A stretch of 64,000 nucleotides of DNA from Plasmodiophora brassicae. Lineage: Eukaryota; Endomyxa; Phytomyxea; Plasmodiophorida; Plasmodiophoridae. Positions 54,265-63,935 of this stretch are shown here, piece after piece. The position numbers and the translations under genes are program-made. The stretch covers positions 496,001-560,000 of the forward strand of contig JASFAU010000007.1 in NCBI GenBank assembly GCA_039704465.1. Reading direction: 5' to 3'. The notes below the pieces were generated by a model. That model saw nothing but the letters and a program-made list of their open reading frames with translations. It searched no databases and was not told where the DNA came from. The number at the start of each line of letters is the position of its first letter. Within the stretch, counting starts at the first letter, position 1.

Positions 54265-54406
54265 CACGAGTTGCGATGAGGCGTACTGCCGGCAAATTCT
54301 GACCTTGCACCTATCACAGCCTTTGAATAGGCCACGTACTCGTCGACGACTCATTAAACCCTTCATACGGTAATCTGCTATGTAGGTCGTTTATGCAGCA
54401 AGCGGT

Positions 54407-55348
54407 TTAACAGGAGGACGGTCGGATCTCGTCGGTTGATGGGTGGATGACACACTGCCGGACAACGTTGCCATCGTTCGTCCGGAAGACGAACCTGTGT
54501 GACTGGTATGTTGTCATCGTTGTCGTGGTTCCGGGCGCAACTTGTTCCATCATGTGCTCAACGCCATCGTTATCGAGCCAGAGAAACGCGACACCCTCCT
54601 CGCTGTCATTCCGGACACGAACGACCAAGGCATTGTCCTTGTTTTCCTCCGGTCCAGTCGTACCGATAACGCCAGACGTGGACCCAATGGTCGCCTCGTA
54701 CAGCACCTTGCCGTCGTGCTCACCTGATAGAATGAACACGTGCCTGACGGTGGTCGCGACAGTCACCTCCTCTCCTGGAGCCAGGATCGCAACCTGAATG
54801 GGCACACCGCGGTAGTCTACCCAGCTCAGTACGACCTTCGAGAACGCCTCGCGGTTCACAAACGAGACCGTTGTCGATTCGGTAGCGTCCTCTGGTGACC
54901 GGTGCAAACCGCCATCAGTCTCAATGAGGACGTCGCCTTTCTTGACTGTCGTCCGACGAATGAAACCGCCTGTGAGTGCGTTTCGGATGACGACCCGACT
55001 GTTCGGCCAGAAGGCAAGCCCTCCGACGCGATCGAATGGACCAAGGCGCGCGATGTGCACCTCATTGCTGTTGTCGTCGGCCTCGTAGATGTCCACCGGG
55101 TCCAACTCGTAGTTCACAATGACAACATTAACAAGGCGGTCGTTGCTGGAGTGGCACAGGGGGACCAGCAGGAGACCGGCCAGAACAGCGAACGAGACGA
55201 TGACCGCGACCGCAATCATGGCTAAGCGACATCGGTGCCGATGTTGAGGTACTACTTCAACTCCGTTCTCTACGATGTCGTCAGCACCGATGGGTTCATA
55301 GACGGGAGCGTCGACGTTGTCCTGAAGCAGGGGCGTGTGTGCGGACAT
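54407..55348 (-). CDS. Type II membrane protein with tandem VHL-like beta domains
   Basis: A single-exon 313-residue protein. Residues 1-40 are cytosolic, 42-66 form one membrane span (LAMIAVAVIVSFAVLAGLLL), and the rest is predicted lumenal or extracellular. The outer part holds repeats resembling the pVHL beta domain. The clearest is RVRNDSEEGVAFLWLDNDG followed by a PGT turn and YQSHRFVFR. A second is FVNREAFSKVVLSWVDYRG with PGEE and VRHVFIL, and a third, weaker one lies at residues 70-120. The pVHL alpha domain (elongin-binding) is not seen. The cell location differs from animal pVHL. The VHL link is by pattern and needs a profile or structure search. Confidence 0.62.
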   Translation of the reverse strand: MSAHTPLLQDNVDAPVYEPIGADDIVENGVEVVPQHRHRCRLAMIAVAVIVSFAVLAGLLLVPLCHSSNDRLVNVVIVNYELDPVDIYEADDNSNEVHIARLGPFDRVGGLAFWPNSRVVIRNALTGGFIRRTTVKKGDVLIETDGGLHRSPEDATESTTVSFVNREAFSKVVLSWVDYRGVPIQVAILAPGEEVTVATTVRHVFILSGEHDGKVLYEATIGSTSGVIGTTGPEENKDNALVVRVRNDSEEGVAFLWLDNDGVEHMMEQVAPGTTTTMTTYQSHRFVFRTNDGNVVRQCVIHPSTDEIRPSSC

Positions 55349-55837
55349 GGACGTCGTTGCGGGCCGGGATCGAGTGGCTGCTGCTGTTGTTCCTGGTTTG
55401 GATATCGATTGGAAATGACAGTTCCGTTCCTGGAAGCTGTTGAACGGTTCGGTACAGGATCATCCGACGGAACCAGGCAAGTGAGGCAGGCATGAGTCAC
55501 GACCGCGCGAATGAGGCCGGCACGGGTCCACGCCCGTCGTGCTCGACCTGGTGCACCTCCAGTGTCCGAGACTGGTCAGTATCAACGTACCTGACTCAAG
55601 GCAACTAGGTAGGGCACGTCGGCTTGTAGCCGTTGCGCCGTGCTGCTAGGAACCTTTCGAAGATGTCCTTAGGCACCTGCTGCAGTTGATCGCCTGTCGA
55701 AGCTGCACCAGGCCTCACGGCGTCCGGAGACGTCGGTTGGCGCTGGCCGCCGCCGACCTTGACCGGGCCTTTCGGCATCGTCTCGCGACCCGGCCGCCCT
55801 GCCCCCAACCCACCTGAGGGGGGAGCCGCCCACTCAT

Positions 55838-56121
55838 CTCGCGATGTTGATCGCGGGATGAACGTCGACGGTCTCAACTCTCAAGCCTGACCGGCTTGAG
55901 GCCGCCGCCACGCTGTTCGACGAACATGGCCCTACCGCCGCAGTGTTCGTCGAAACGTGGCTGCCGAACGAGCAGGCCCCGCCTGCTCGAATGCTCGGTT
56001 TCAAGTCGTTGAGTACGAAAGCCGTCCGGGGTGGGAGGGCGGGCCGGTACAGCGGCGGGATCACCTTGATGGTCCGCGCGGCCGCCCCAGCGCGCGAGCT
56101 CGCCCGCGAGCCACGCGCTAC
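55838..56121 (+). pseudogene. Inverted, decayed copy of the retrotransposon endonuclease N-terminus
   Basis: The plus strand here matches the first 95 residues of the endonuclease read from 56757 on the minus strand (e.g. VFVETWLPNEQAPPARM against VFVETWMPSEQDLPARM; STKAVRGGRAGRYSG in both). An early TGA and a small insertion break the copy. It forms an inverted repeat of about 285 bases with 56470-56757. Confidence 0.75.
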
Positions 56122-56757
56122 CCTAACGCCGCGAGTCATGACCAGGTCGACCACCGACCTGCCGCGGTTGTACGCCTCGTACGTCCATCTAGACGGATCC
56201 CCGCTCAGGTCCTGATTCAGAAGATCAAGCGAGCATCGCGCTAAGAAGTCCAGGACGGGTTGCCGTCGCGGGCAGGCTTGGTCGCCGGTCAGCGAGCCCA
56301 GGTGCGCGTTAAAGTCGCCGATGACAATCAGACGATCGGCGGACGCCGCATGCTGCTCAATGGCGTTACCCAGGCCAGCCAGCACGCACCGGTACTGAGG
56401 CAGCTTCAGCGACACCGCTGGTTGCAGGTACACGCCTGCGATAACCACGTCGTCAGCGACACGCCAGAGGGCCCAGTGCGGGCTGGCAGCGCGTGGCTCG
56501 CGGGCGAGCTCGCGCGCTGGGACGGACGCGCGGACCATCAAGGTGATCACGCCGCTGTACCGACCCGCCCTCCCACCCCGGACGGCCTTCGTGCTGAGGA
56601 ACTTGAATTCGGACATTCGAGCAGGCAGGTCCTGCTCCGACGGCATCCACGTCTCGACGAACACTGCGGCCGTAAGGCCAAATCCGTCGAACAACGTGGC
56701 GGCGGCCGCAAGCCGGTCAGGCTTGAGACCGTCGACGTTCCACCCCGCGATCAACAT
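56122..56757 (-). pseudogene. LINE ORF2 endonuclease (exonuclease/endonuclease/phosphatase fold), truncated
   Basis: From the ATG at 56757 the frame encodes an AP-endonuclease-like domain: LIAGWNVDGLKPDRL (Asn active-site strand), VFVETWMPSEQD (Glu), GVYLQP, LIVIGDFNAHLGSL (DFN motif) and SVVDLVMTRG near its end. The final SDH motif and everything downstream (reverse transcriptase) are missing because the frame crosses the inversion breakpoint at about 56122. The copy therefore cannot transpose on its own. Confidence 0.72.
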
Positions 56758-57735
56758 CGCGAGATGGAACTGGAAGTGGGCGGCGCTGCCGACTCGACTT
56801 CGGGTGTCGAGTCCGGCAGTTCGCTGCGCTCGCCGGCCATCGTGTTGGTCGGGGGCAGCTGGGGCGGTACGTCAGCGACGGAGGGCAGTTGGATCAGACC
56901 GTCGCGGTCCGACAGGGCGTCGGGCGGGGCATCGGGAGGCGCGGGCACCTCCGCTGCCTGCCCAGCACGCTCAGACGCGTTCGCAGGGCGCCGACGCGGC
57001 CTGCGCTTGCGTCGATGCGTCGTGCCTCCAGCACCTGCAGCGTTATACGTCGTCGGGCGCTCGGATTCGACGTCGTCGTCGTCGGTCGTCCTGCGGCGGC
57101 GGGCAATGACGTCGAGCGGCGCCGTGTCCATGAAGGTGCGGCTGTCGTCGTCGTCAGCGGCAACACGTTCGGCTCCTGACGGGTCCACCCCTTGTGCCGA
57201 CGCCGTCAGCGGCACAGGCACGATCGGTGGCGGCTGTGGGCGTTTCGAGGCTCGGCGGCTTCTTGAGTTGCTTCGACGCTCAGCGCACTCTTCTGCATTC
57301 GCGCCGGGGGCGCGGTCGACCTGGTCTCGTGGGACGTCGTGTTCGCGCACCTGCTCGTCGAGCATCGCGGCGAACTGACGGCGGGCGCAACGGCGCAGGT
57401 TGCTGTCAACCAGCGACGTGATGCGCCTGAGCCGTTCGACGAAGTGCTCGGCAGCGGACTGCTGCTGCTGCTCAGGCGTCAGCTTCAGGAACGCCTTCGT
57501 CCCGAGCAGGGACGGGTCCGTCGGGCGCATGCCCTCAAGAACGACAAGCCCGGCGCGACGCAGCGAGTAGACGAGGCCGTCACGCTCGTGATCATACGTC
57601 CAGACCTCCAGCGTGCTGGAGGCCCGCAAGAACGAAATCTCGACGACCTTGCGGATGTCGACGCCGCAGGTCTTCAGCAGCGAACCAACGCGCCCGAGCG
57701 CTTGGCGGCGAATACCGCGGACGTAGACCGAAGTC
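56751..57735 (-). CDS. LINE ORF1-like protein
   Basis: A frame from an ATG at about 57755-57735 (MASWDMTSVYVRGI) to a TGA at 56751. It shows a short folded domain (VRGIRRQALGRVGSLLKTCG; LRRAGLVVLEGMRP), a Gln/Arg-rich helix and a long basic, Asp/Arg-rich tail. Upstream, in another frame (58024-57860), a coiled coil (VAALETKVDEIGRRVAAM) is probably the N-terminal part of the same ORF1, separated by a frameshift. The stop overlaps the ORF2 ATG by seven bases, as in bicistronic LINEs. Confidence 0.5.
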
Positions 57736-58510
57736 ATATCCCACGATGCCATCGTCGCTGGGTGCCGGCGAACGTCTGGCGCTGGAGGTCCGGCACTCCG
57801 GCTCCTGCGGCGTTCTCGACGGCCCCGACATAGCTCAGGGCGCCAGCGGGAGGCCACTGGGTCATCGGCTGATCCATGGCGGCAACACGCCGGCCGATCT
57901 CGTCGACCTTGGTCTCGAGCGCCGCAACACGATCGGCAGCGTCGGCCTCAGGTCCGGATCCGCCGGCGAGGTTCGCCAGTGCCAGGTCCGCTGAGTCGAT
58001 TCTCGCGAACAAGCTCTGAACCATCTGCCGCAGCTCGGCGTTCTCGGCCTCGAGCGCGCCTCCATGACGGGTCCGACGTTAAGTCGCCGGACGCAACGTG
58101 TGGCATCAGCACGGTCTGGTCCTGGCTGGTATGCACACCGCAGTACCATCTTCAACTGGCAATGGCAGATGAGGAGCCGATCGGTGACAGTCATAGCCGA
58201 CGTGATGACGGGCAGCCCCCGCGAAGGGCATGGCCGATCACGAATGACGTCTGCCGCGCAACATCCCGGTCCCGGCTGGAATGTGCTCCTGACCCTGTTC
58301 TCGTTCATATAAACGTGCCCTGGTATCGTGTTGGCATTGTCGTTTCGTTCGAACGGCTGCTACTGCATTCGTAGTTGGCTTTGAGACGGGGGCTCCAAAC
58401 CCTCAGGCAGTAGGTCAGCCGCAACGCGGTAGCGACTCGAGCAGCCTCGGTGCGATTGGCTCGTGCCTCTCTTCCCCAAGTGCGCCTTTTACTAGATAGA
58501 CAGCAACCGT

Positions 58511-59860
58511 TTACGATTTCGTCTTGGCGGTGACAATTACGGCTTTGTGAGGGGTGCCCACAGAACCGGCTTTGCCACTTTGTTTCGTGGACGTCCCATT
58601 GAACAGGTCGAGGGCCGACGGTGGGTTCCGAAGAAGCAGTATGCCACACAGGCCATGTGTTGAGGCGGCCAGTTTCTCGAAGCCGCGCGCCACCAGGTAA
58701 TGCCATGGCGACGTGTGCTGCGTGCTGAGGAATACGATCTGCCCAAGCAGCGTGCAGTACCCGCACAGCAAGGCCAAGGCGCCCCGCCACGTGAACTTCG
58801 TCCGGGCAGCCGATTCCAACCCGGACACGCCCAGGTTCTTCCCGGGCGATCGCAGTGACTTGACCAGGCTGACGAAGCTGCGCGAGTTCATCACCGAGAA
58901 GAAGACACCCGGCACCATGAACAGCCCGGTGGCGACGACGATCCCAAGGGGAACACGACCCAGTCCCGTGAACACCACCGGCGCCACGAATGCTATTGCT
59001 GTCCCGGCCACGGTCGCTGTCAAGAGTACATGCAGGATGATGGTCTGCGTCTTACTGGCAGCAGTGGCTGCCTTGGCCGACGACTGACCCGTCAAGCCGA
59101 CCGCTAGACGCGCCAACGCGTATAGCCCGTAATCTGCATATGAGAAATAGAGGAAGAAGGCCCATGGCAGACCTTGGCCATTGAATACGACCAGGTTCAC
59201 GTGTGGAACCAGGCCGAACGCGGCGAACAATAGAATGGAGCCCAGAAGAAGGAGCGCCAGGAACGGGATCGCCCTCGGCTTCCTGTTGCTGCTGATACCG
59301 AAACACAGCAGCTTGAAGAAACCCGACAGAATGGTGGCCGAGAAGATGACGACATTGAACGACAGCAATGCCTTCACCGGGATGCTTGTCAGGGCGATCC
59401 CCGCCGGGTTCTCGAACTCACCGGATGCGATCTGAACGAATGCATCAGTTTGTAATCGGGCGATCTGCTGCGGGTCGGCACGGCCGAGCACAACGATGGG
59501 AATCGGGAACGGGTTCCTTGGCACGTACTGCCAGGCGGTCAGCTCCAGGGCCGTCTGTAGAAGAGTGGACGGCGGCGTGTACAACGCGAGGGCACGGCAC
59601 CCAGCTGACAGGCAGGTAGACGCCAAGGTGTCGACGTTGACGGCCGTATCGTGAACGGTGACGATTGCGATCCGATCGGTGGCGCCCGACATGTCATTGT
59701 CGCTGGCCACGAACCGGCAGGTAGCGTTAACGACGAATGGCGACGTGCGGCCTTTGGGGAAGTCGTAGGTCGCGATGATGCTGCCGTCGGCGAGCGTTAA
59801 CGCATCAGCGGTCGTCAAGGCGATGGCGATGACGACTATGGAGCGCACCCACGATGCCAT
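58511..59860 (-). CDS. Seven-span membrane protein with signal peptide and lumenal domain
   Basis: A single-exon 449-residue protein. A cleavable signal peptide (residues 1-20) precedes a roughly 150-residue lumenal/extracellular domain with an alternating pattern (GATDRIAIVTVHDTAVN; CRALALYTPPS; PIPIVVLGRADPQQIARL) reminiscent of protease-associated (PA) domains. Seven hydrophobic helices follow (from about residue 165 to 420), then a short basic tail. The domain order (signal, PA-like, 7TM) is a receptor-like layout known from several protist and plant families. No specific family is recognised. The stretch is uninterrupted and strongly coding. Confidence 0.72.
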   Translation of the reverse strand: MASWVRSIVVIAIALTTADALTLADGSIIATYDFPKGRTSPFVVNATCRFVASDNDMSGATDRIAIVTVHDTAVNVDTLASTCLSAGCRALALYTPPSTLLQTALELTAWQYVPRNPFPIPIVVLGRADPQQIARLQTDAFVQIASGEFENPAGIALTSIPVKALLSFNVVIFSATILSGFFKLLCFGISSNRKPRAIPFLALLLLGSILLFAAFGLVPHVNLVVFNGQGLPWAFFLYFSYADYGLYALARLAVGLTGQSSAKAATAASKTQTIILHVLLTATVAGTAIAFVAPVVFTGLGRVPLGIVVATGLFMVPGVFFSVMNSRSFVSLVKSLRSPGKNLGVSGLESAARTKFTWRGALALLCGYCTLLGQIVFLSTQHTSPWHYLVARGFEKLAASTHGLCGILLLRNPPSALDLFNGTSTKQSGKAGSVGTPHKAVIVTAKTKS

Positions 59861-60512
59861 GCTTCGTCGATGTGGGGTATAAGTGAGCTGGATCGCCGCT
59901 GCTCAACAGGATCGTTTGGTGTACAGTTGGTATGATTCGGCTGGGTCGCCTGGGGGTACGGGTCCTTATCGATCAACGAGTACCGAAAGGTTAGGGCATC
60001 TACGGTGAATCTGGCTCGAGATTAGTTTAGTTTAGTTTAGTTTAGTTTATTTGTGTTTCGCGCTTTTAACGCAGGCGCCTCGTTCTCGGATCCGAGGACC
60101 GTAGGGGAGTTCGCAGAACGCTCACTTTCCCCGGCCTGGCAGAGCCGGCCTGTCACCTCTGTGCTGGGGTCTTGCAGGGTGGCGGCTCCGGGGCGAGTCT
60201 AAGGGCTCATCGAGTCCTCCAAGGTTCGCAGGTGATCGGCTCGAGATTAGCCGCGTGGACGGTCCATCTCGACGTTCGACTCGGCACGATACCCCCTGCC
60301 AAGGCCCCCAGAGTCTTGCGCTGCTCGGCCTATAGCCGACCTGATCCTGTTGCCCCGTGATCCGCTTCGATACACGTTGCAATACTGCTGTCGCACGAAA
60401 TGTATTCGTGTTCGACACTGCATAGGTACGCGTGATCTGGCGGGTGCCGACAGTGTACCATATTTCGTCGTTGATGTAGAGCGGGAAGCAGACGCGAGGA
60501 GGCCGCGCACCA
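59861..60512. other. Intergenic region with a TTTAG microsatellite
   Basis: About 650 bases between two divergent genes. No recognised gene. It contains the pentanucleotide array annotated separately and a GC-rich segment (60060-60360) with overlapping frames but no domain. Confidence 0.4.
60022..60049. repeat. (TTTAG)n microsatellite, about five units
   Basis: Five tandem TTTAG units in an otherwise GC-rich spacer. The unit is similar to plant-type telomere repeats (TTTAGGG) but lacks the extra Gs, so a simple microsatellite is the default reading. Confidence 0.9.
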
Positions 60513-61526
60513 ATGGACTGTTAACGACGTTACCGCCGGGGAACGATTGCAGGCTGCTACGTACTCCCAGCCGGCCCACGTCGCGTCGCCGTTGCGCACG
60601 GACCATCGACCCCCCAGAGTCCAGGGAGCACCACGGCGACTGGCCCGATCTCCGTCAATGGGCCAGGTACGTCTGCTTATCGTTTGGACGAGGTCGCCGC
60701 CGCGCAACTGACGCGAACGTTGCAGACGTTGAACAGGTCCATTGTCGTTTGGGCAGACGAAGGACCAAGGTGCTCGTTCTGCCACGAGCCTTTCACAATG
60801 TTCCGCGCACGACACCACTGTCGTTCGTGCGGTCTCCTCACCTGCGACGACTGTTCGCCGTACACCGCGTTTCTCCCCCAGCTCGGATGGGGCAACGAGC
60901 AACCGCAGCGCGTCTGCAGGCTCTGCTCGGGGAAGTCGCTTGCCGTCGTGGAGGTGGAGATGGATGCGTATGTGCTTTGTTCGCGTACGGACGCGAACCG
61001 GGCCGATATCGCCCAGCTGGAACAGCTGGCATCCGCCGTGCGCACAGCGAAATCATACCCGACGTTCAACGTCTTCCTCTTCCGCCTGCTCGTAGCAACC
61101 CTCACCAGCGTGTTCTCCCAGGTGCACCATCGGATGCAGGAGACGCTGCACTGGGTCACGACATCGTCACACGTCGACAGCGCAGCGCTACGCGATTGCA
61201 TCAGCAACGCTGATCGTCTTCGTGCCATCCACGCGAGAACCGGCGCTTACGTCGGAAAGATCGATTTAGCGCCGTTGGAGAAACATGCCCAACGTGTCAA
61301 GGGCAAGCTGGCGCATCGGTTGGCACCGGTGCGGATCAGAGCGAGCACGATGCGCCCACCGTGTATTCGGCCACAACGGTCGCTGAAGAACACCGCTCCC
61401 AAGCACGTTCGGTTCTCGATCGCGAAGCCGCCACCGTCACCGATCGAGCTCGACCTTCGCGACGCAAGGACGTGTTCGACGACCCTGCTTCGATCAGAAC
61501 CGCCACTTCGCGTCGTCACGCACTGA
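60513..61526 (+). CDS. FYVE-type zinc-finger protein
   Basis: The main exon runs to a TGA at 61526. The FYVE-like finger spans about residues 85-150 of my model: a WADEG start, CSFCHEPF, the basic ligand motif FRARHHCRSCGLLTCDDCS, and a final RVCRLC pair, giving four Cys pairs in the usual spacing. FYVE domains bind PI3P on endosomes. The C-terminal half is helical then basic and Pro-rich. No ATG opens the long frame; a model with a seven-base first exon (60513-60519, ATGGACT), a 33-nt intron and exon 60553-61526 sums to 981 nt in phase, giving 326 residues. The 5' end is uncertain; the FYVE call is firm. Confidence 0.78.
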
Positions 61527-61595
61527 CCCACATCCGTTCTGTACGATACAACGCAGGCGTTAGTTATTGTTGGACAGCAACGGCGGGTCGCTTAC

Positions 61596-63935
61596 CTAAG
61601 GCGGCCGGTCGTCGCGAAGGTTCGCCGCCATGCCTTGCCAGGTCTGCGTCAACTTCTCGAACATCTCATGAGGTGGGTCCTCGGATGGATTGTTTCGGGG
61701 CGCGTGCGGTGCCGATGGCTGCTGCTCCTCGACATCCTGCGACATGATGCCAATCAAGGCGTTGATGTCCAGCGACAGGTCGACCCGGGACGATGCCGAT
61801 GACGCAGCAGCGCCGCTCATTCGGGCGTGAGCCCATGTTGCAAACAGTTCAGCCTGCAGGGCTTCATGTATCGACGCGGACGCGTCAACAACAACGCTGC
61901 AGAGAGCAGTACAGGCCTGCAGGGATCGACAAGATGGGCGAGGACGCCACGTCCCATCCTCGATATCGGACACTGAGCAGGTGCATACGCTGGAACCCGG
62001 TGGCAGATCTGGAGTGGGTCCCACAGCAGTGCATTGAACAGTGTCATGGAGCACCTGCGTCCGAATTCTGATACCGTTTCCTGCAGCGAAAGCGCTGAAC
62101 CCGTCGAAGAACGTCCGGCTGGCGAGCCGGTTCAGGGAAGGATGTTTGGCGACAATGAAGTCGATGACTTCTGGCAGCGGTCTTGGATGCCTTAGGAAGT
62201 CGACAAGGTCTTCCAGGATCGCATACAGCGAACTTTCAAGAGAGTGCACCTGCAGTGCAGGGCCGTCATCTTGAATGATATCGTTGTACGTCAGCTCCAT
62301 GTCGATCGTGTCGAACGGCACCAACGTTGATCGAAGAAGCTCCGGGCATGGTTCTTCGTGGACATCGCGAGGGCACGGGTCTCGTTCACTGTTCGTATCC
62401 TGCTCAACGCGGTATTGCCTCCCAATCAGGGTGCCTCGTCCGGTTAGACGAATGATGTCGCAGCCGGGCCCTTGATGGCGATGCAAATCACTGCTGATGG
62501 CAAGGCCGCACAGGTCGACACCCCCAGCAACAGTGTCCAGCGCCTGGCAGTTTCCAAGCGAGACGCGCCCATCCGACGCGAATCGGTACACATCGACTGC
62601 TGACGACTCGCTGGAGTACGTCACAATCGCCTGCTGTTCGCTGTCGAATTCGTGCACGATAACCTGGTCGTGCCGTTGGTCGTTGCGATGATGCAACCAC
62701 TGCAGCAGCGGTCGCGACGTGTAGCGCTCATCGTACAGGGCCACCCGCGACCAGTCAACGAGCGCGAATCGAAACGCGTCTGCAGGACAGCGATCAAACG
62801 CGGTGATGACAGCCGGTCCGTCAGGAGTGAACCCAGAGACCACCTCCCTGGCAGTTTGCTGCATACGGTCTCGTACGTCAATTCGACGAACGGCACGTTG
62901 GGACGCAACGAGAACAACACGCGGATGTGCCGCGTAGGCGCCGCGGAGCCACTGGACGAACACCACGATGAGTGAACCGTCGATACTTGAACGGTTTGAC
63001 ACTGTTCTTACAGGTGGGCCATCTTCGACAGTGAACACTGCCGAGGTCTGCATGGCGCTAGCATCCCACAAGACCATTCGACCATCCTCGGCAAGGATGG
63101 CACACTCATGCTGGATGACGTTGTTGGCAAACGACGGGAACGGGCGAGCTTGCCCTAACGGGATCGTCTGAAGGTCGTCAATGTGGAACGACCCAACGCC
63201 GACGTTGGACAGTCGCAGCAAGTGAACCTGTGGGGTACTCATGGACGCCACGACAAGCTGATCAGATCGCAGCGCCGATTCCGACTGAAGCGGTACCGGC
63301 GACAAATGAATTACAGTCGACGATAGATCAACAGAATCCTGAACAGTCATGAAGCGGGGATGACCGCTTCCGAGTCTGGACGACGACGACGACGACGACG
63401 AACGCGTTTGTGCACTGGACAAGATCCCAGCGGACACACAGTTCATCATGGGGCCAGTCGCGAACAGGAGGCCGTCGGCGTGGTCATGCGAATGGAACAG
63501 TCGCACAGAATTCCCTCGCAGGTAATGGAATCGTTCCATTCGCCATAATTCCATGTCCTCGCGCAGCAAGCCATCGAGCAACGGGCGCGGGACGCCATGG
63601 AACGGGAGCATGATCCGCAGCCAGTCCGTGCTCGCCGTCATTATCGACTTCGCTGACGCTCCCGACCAACGCATTCGTTCGCTCTGTACCCGGTGGTCGA
63701 TCTCCTCGTTCTGGACCAACGTGTACGACCCGCCAACGGCAACCATGCATCGCCCATCTGCACGCAATCAGCGAGCACCGCCCGCGAACACACGAACCCG
63801 GCCCTCACCGTCGTCGTTCACGGTCCTCCCATTGTCGAACGGCATCGCCAGGCCGGCGCCGACCCCGAAATCGGCATCGGTGAACGGCGGCAGGTACGGC
63901 GTGCCGAGGCTGGCGTCCAGCGCGGTGCACCGCAT
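61596..63935 (-). CDS. TAF1C/RRN6-like RNA polymerase I core-factor subunit
   Basis: A large frame of 723 codons below 63767 with clear in-frame extension to the ATG at 63935. The central region has WD-like repeats including HPRVVLVASQRAVRRIDVRD and, downstream, a DERYTSRPLLQWLHHR block, the pattern I associate with TAF1C (SL1) and yeast Rrn6. The C-terminus is disordered and acidic. This factor recruits Pol I, with RRN3, to rDNA promoters. The frame is interrupted once by a TGA at 63768-63770. A 21-nt GT-AG intron (63778-63758) would remove it and keep phase, but this is far shorter than other introns here. Without that, this copy is broken near its N-terminus. Confidence 0.6.

Larger units (their letters stand above)
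55600..58310 (-). mobile_element. Rearranged non-LTR (LINE-type) retrotransposon fragment
   Basis: The minus strand carries ORF1 (about 58024-56751) followed, with a seven-base overlap, by the start of ORF2 (56757). ORF2 contains an endonuclease domain only. Its reading frame runs into an inverted copy of itself near 56122, and no reverse transcriptase is present. The arrangement suggests a 5' piece of a LINE joined to an inverted 5' piece. No poly(A) or target-site duplication could be defined. Confidence 0.68.

Noticed and set aside
56260..57378. Plus-strand frame of 372 codons opposite the retrotransposon ORF1
   Set aside because: Arg/Ser/Ala-rich antisense of a basic GC-rich coding region; no family motif. 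The minus strand carries the recognisable endonuclease and ORF1.
58380..58480. Possible tRNA-like stretch
   Set aside because: No consistent acceptor stem or canonical T-loop (GGTTCGAAT) could be drawn.
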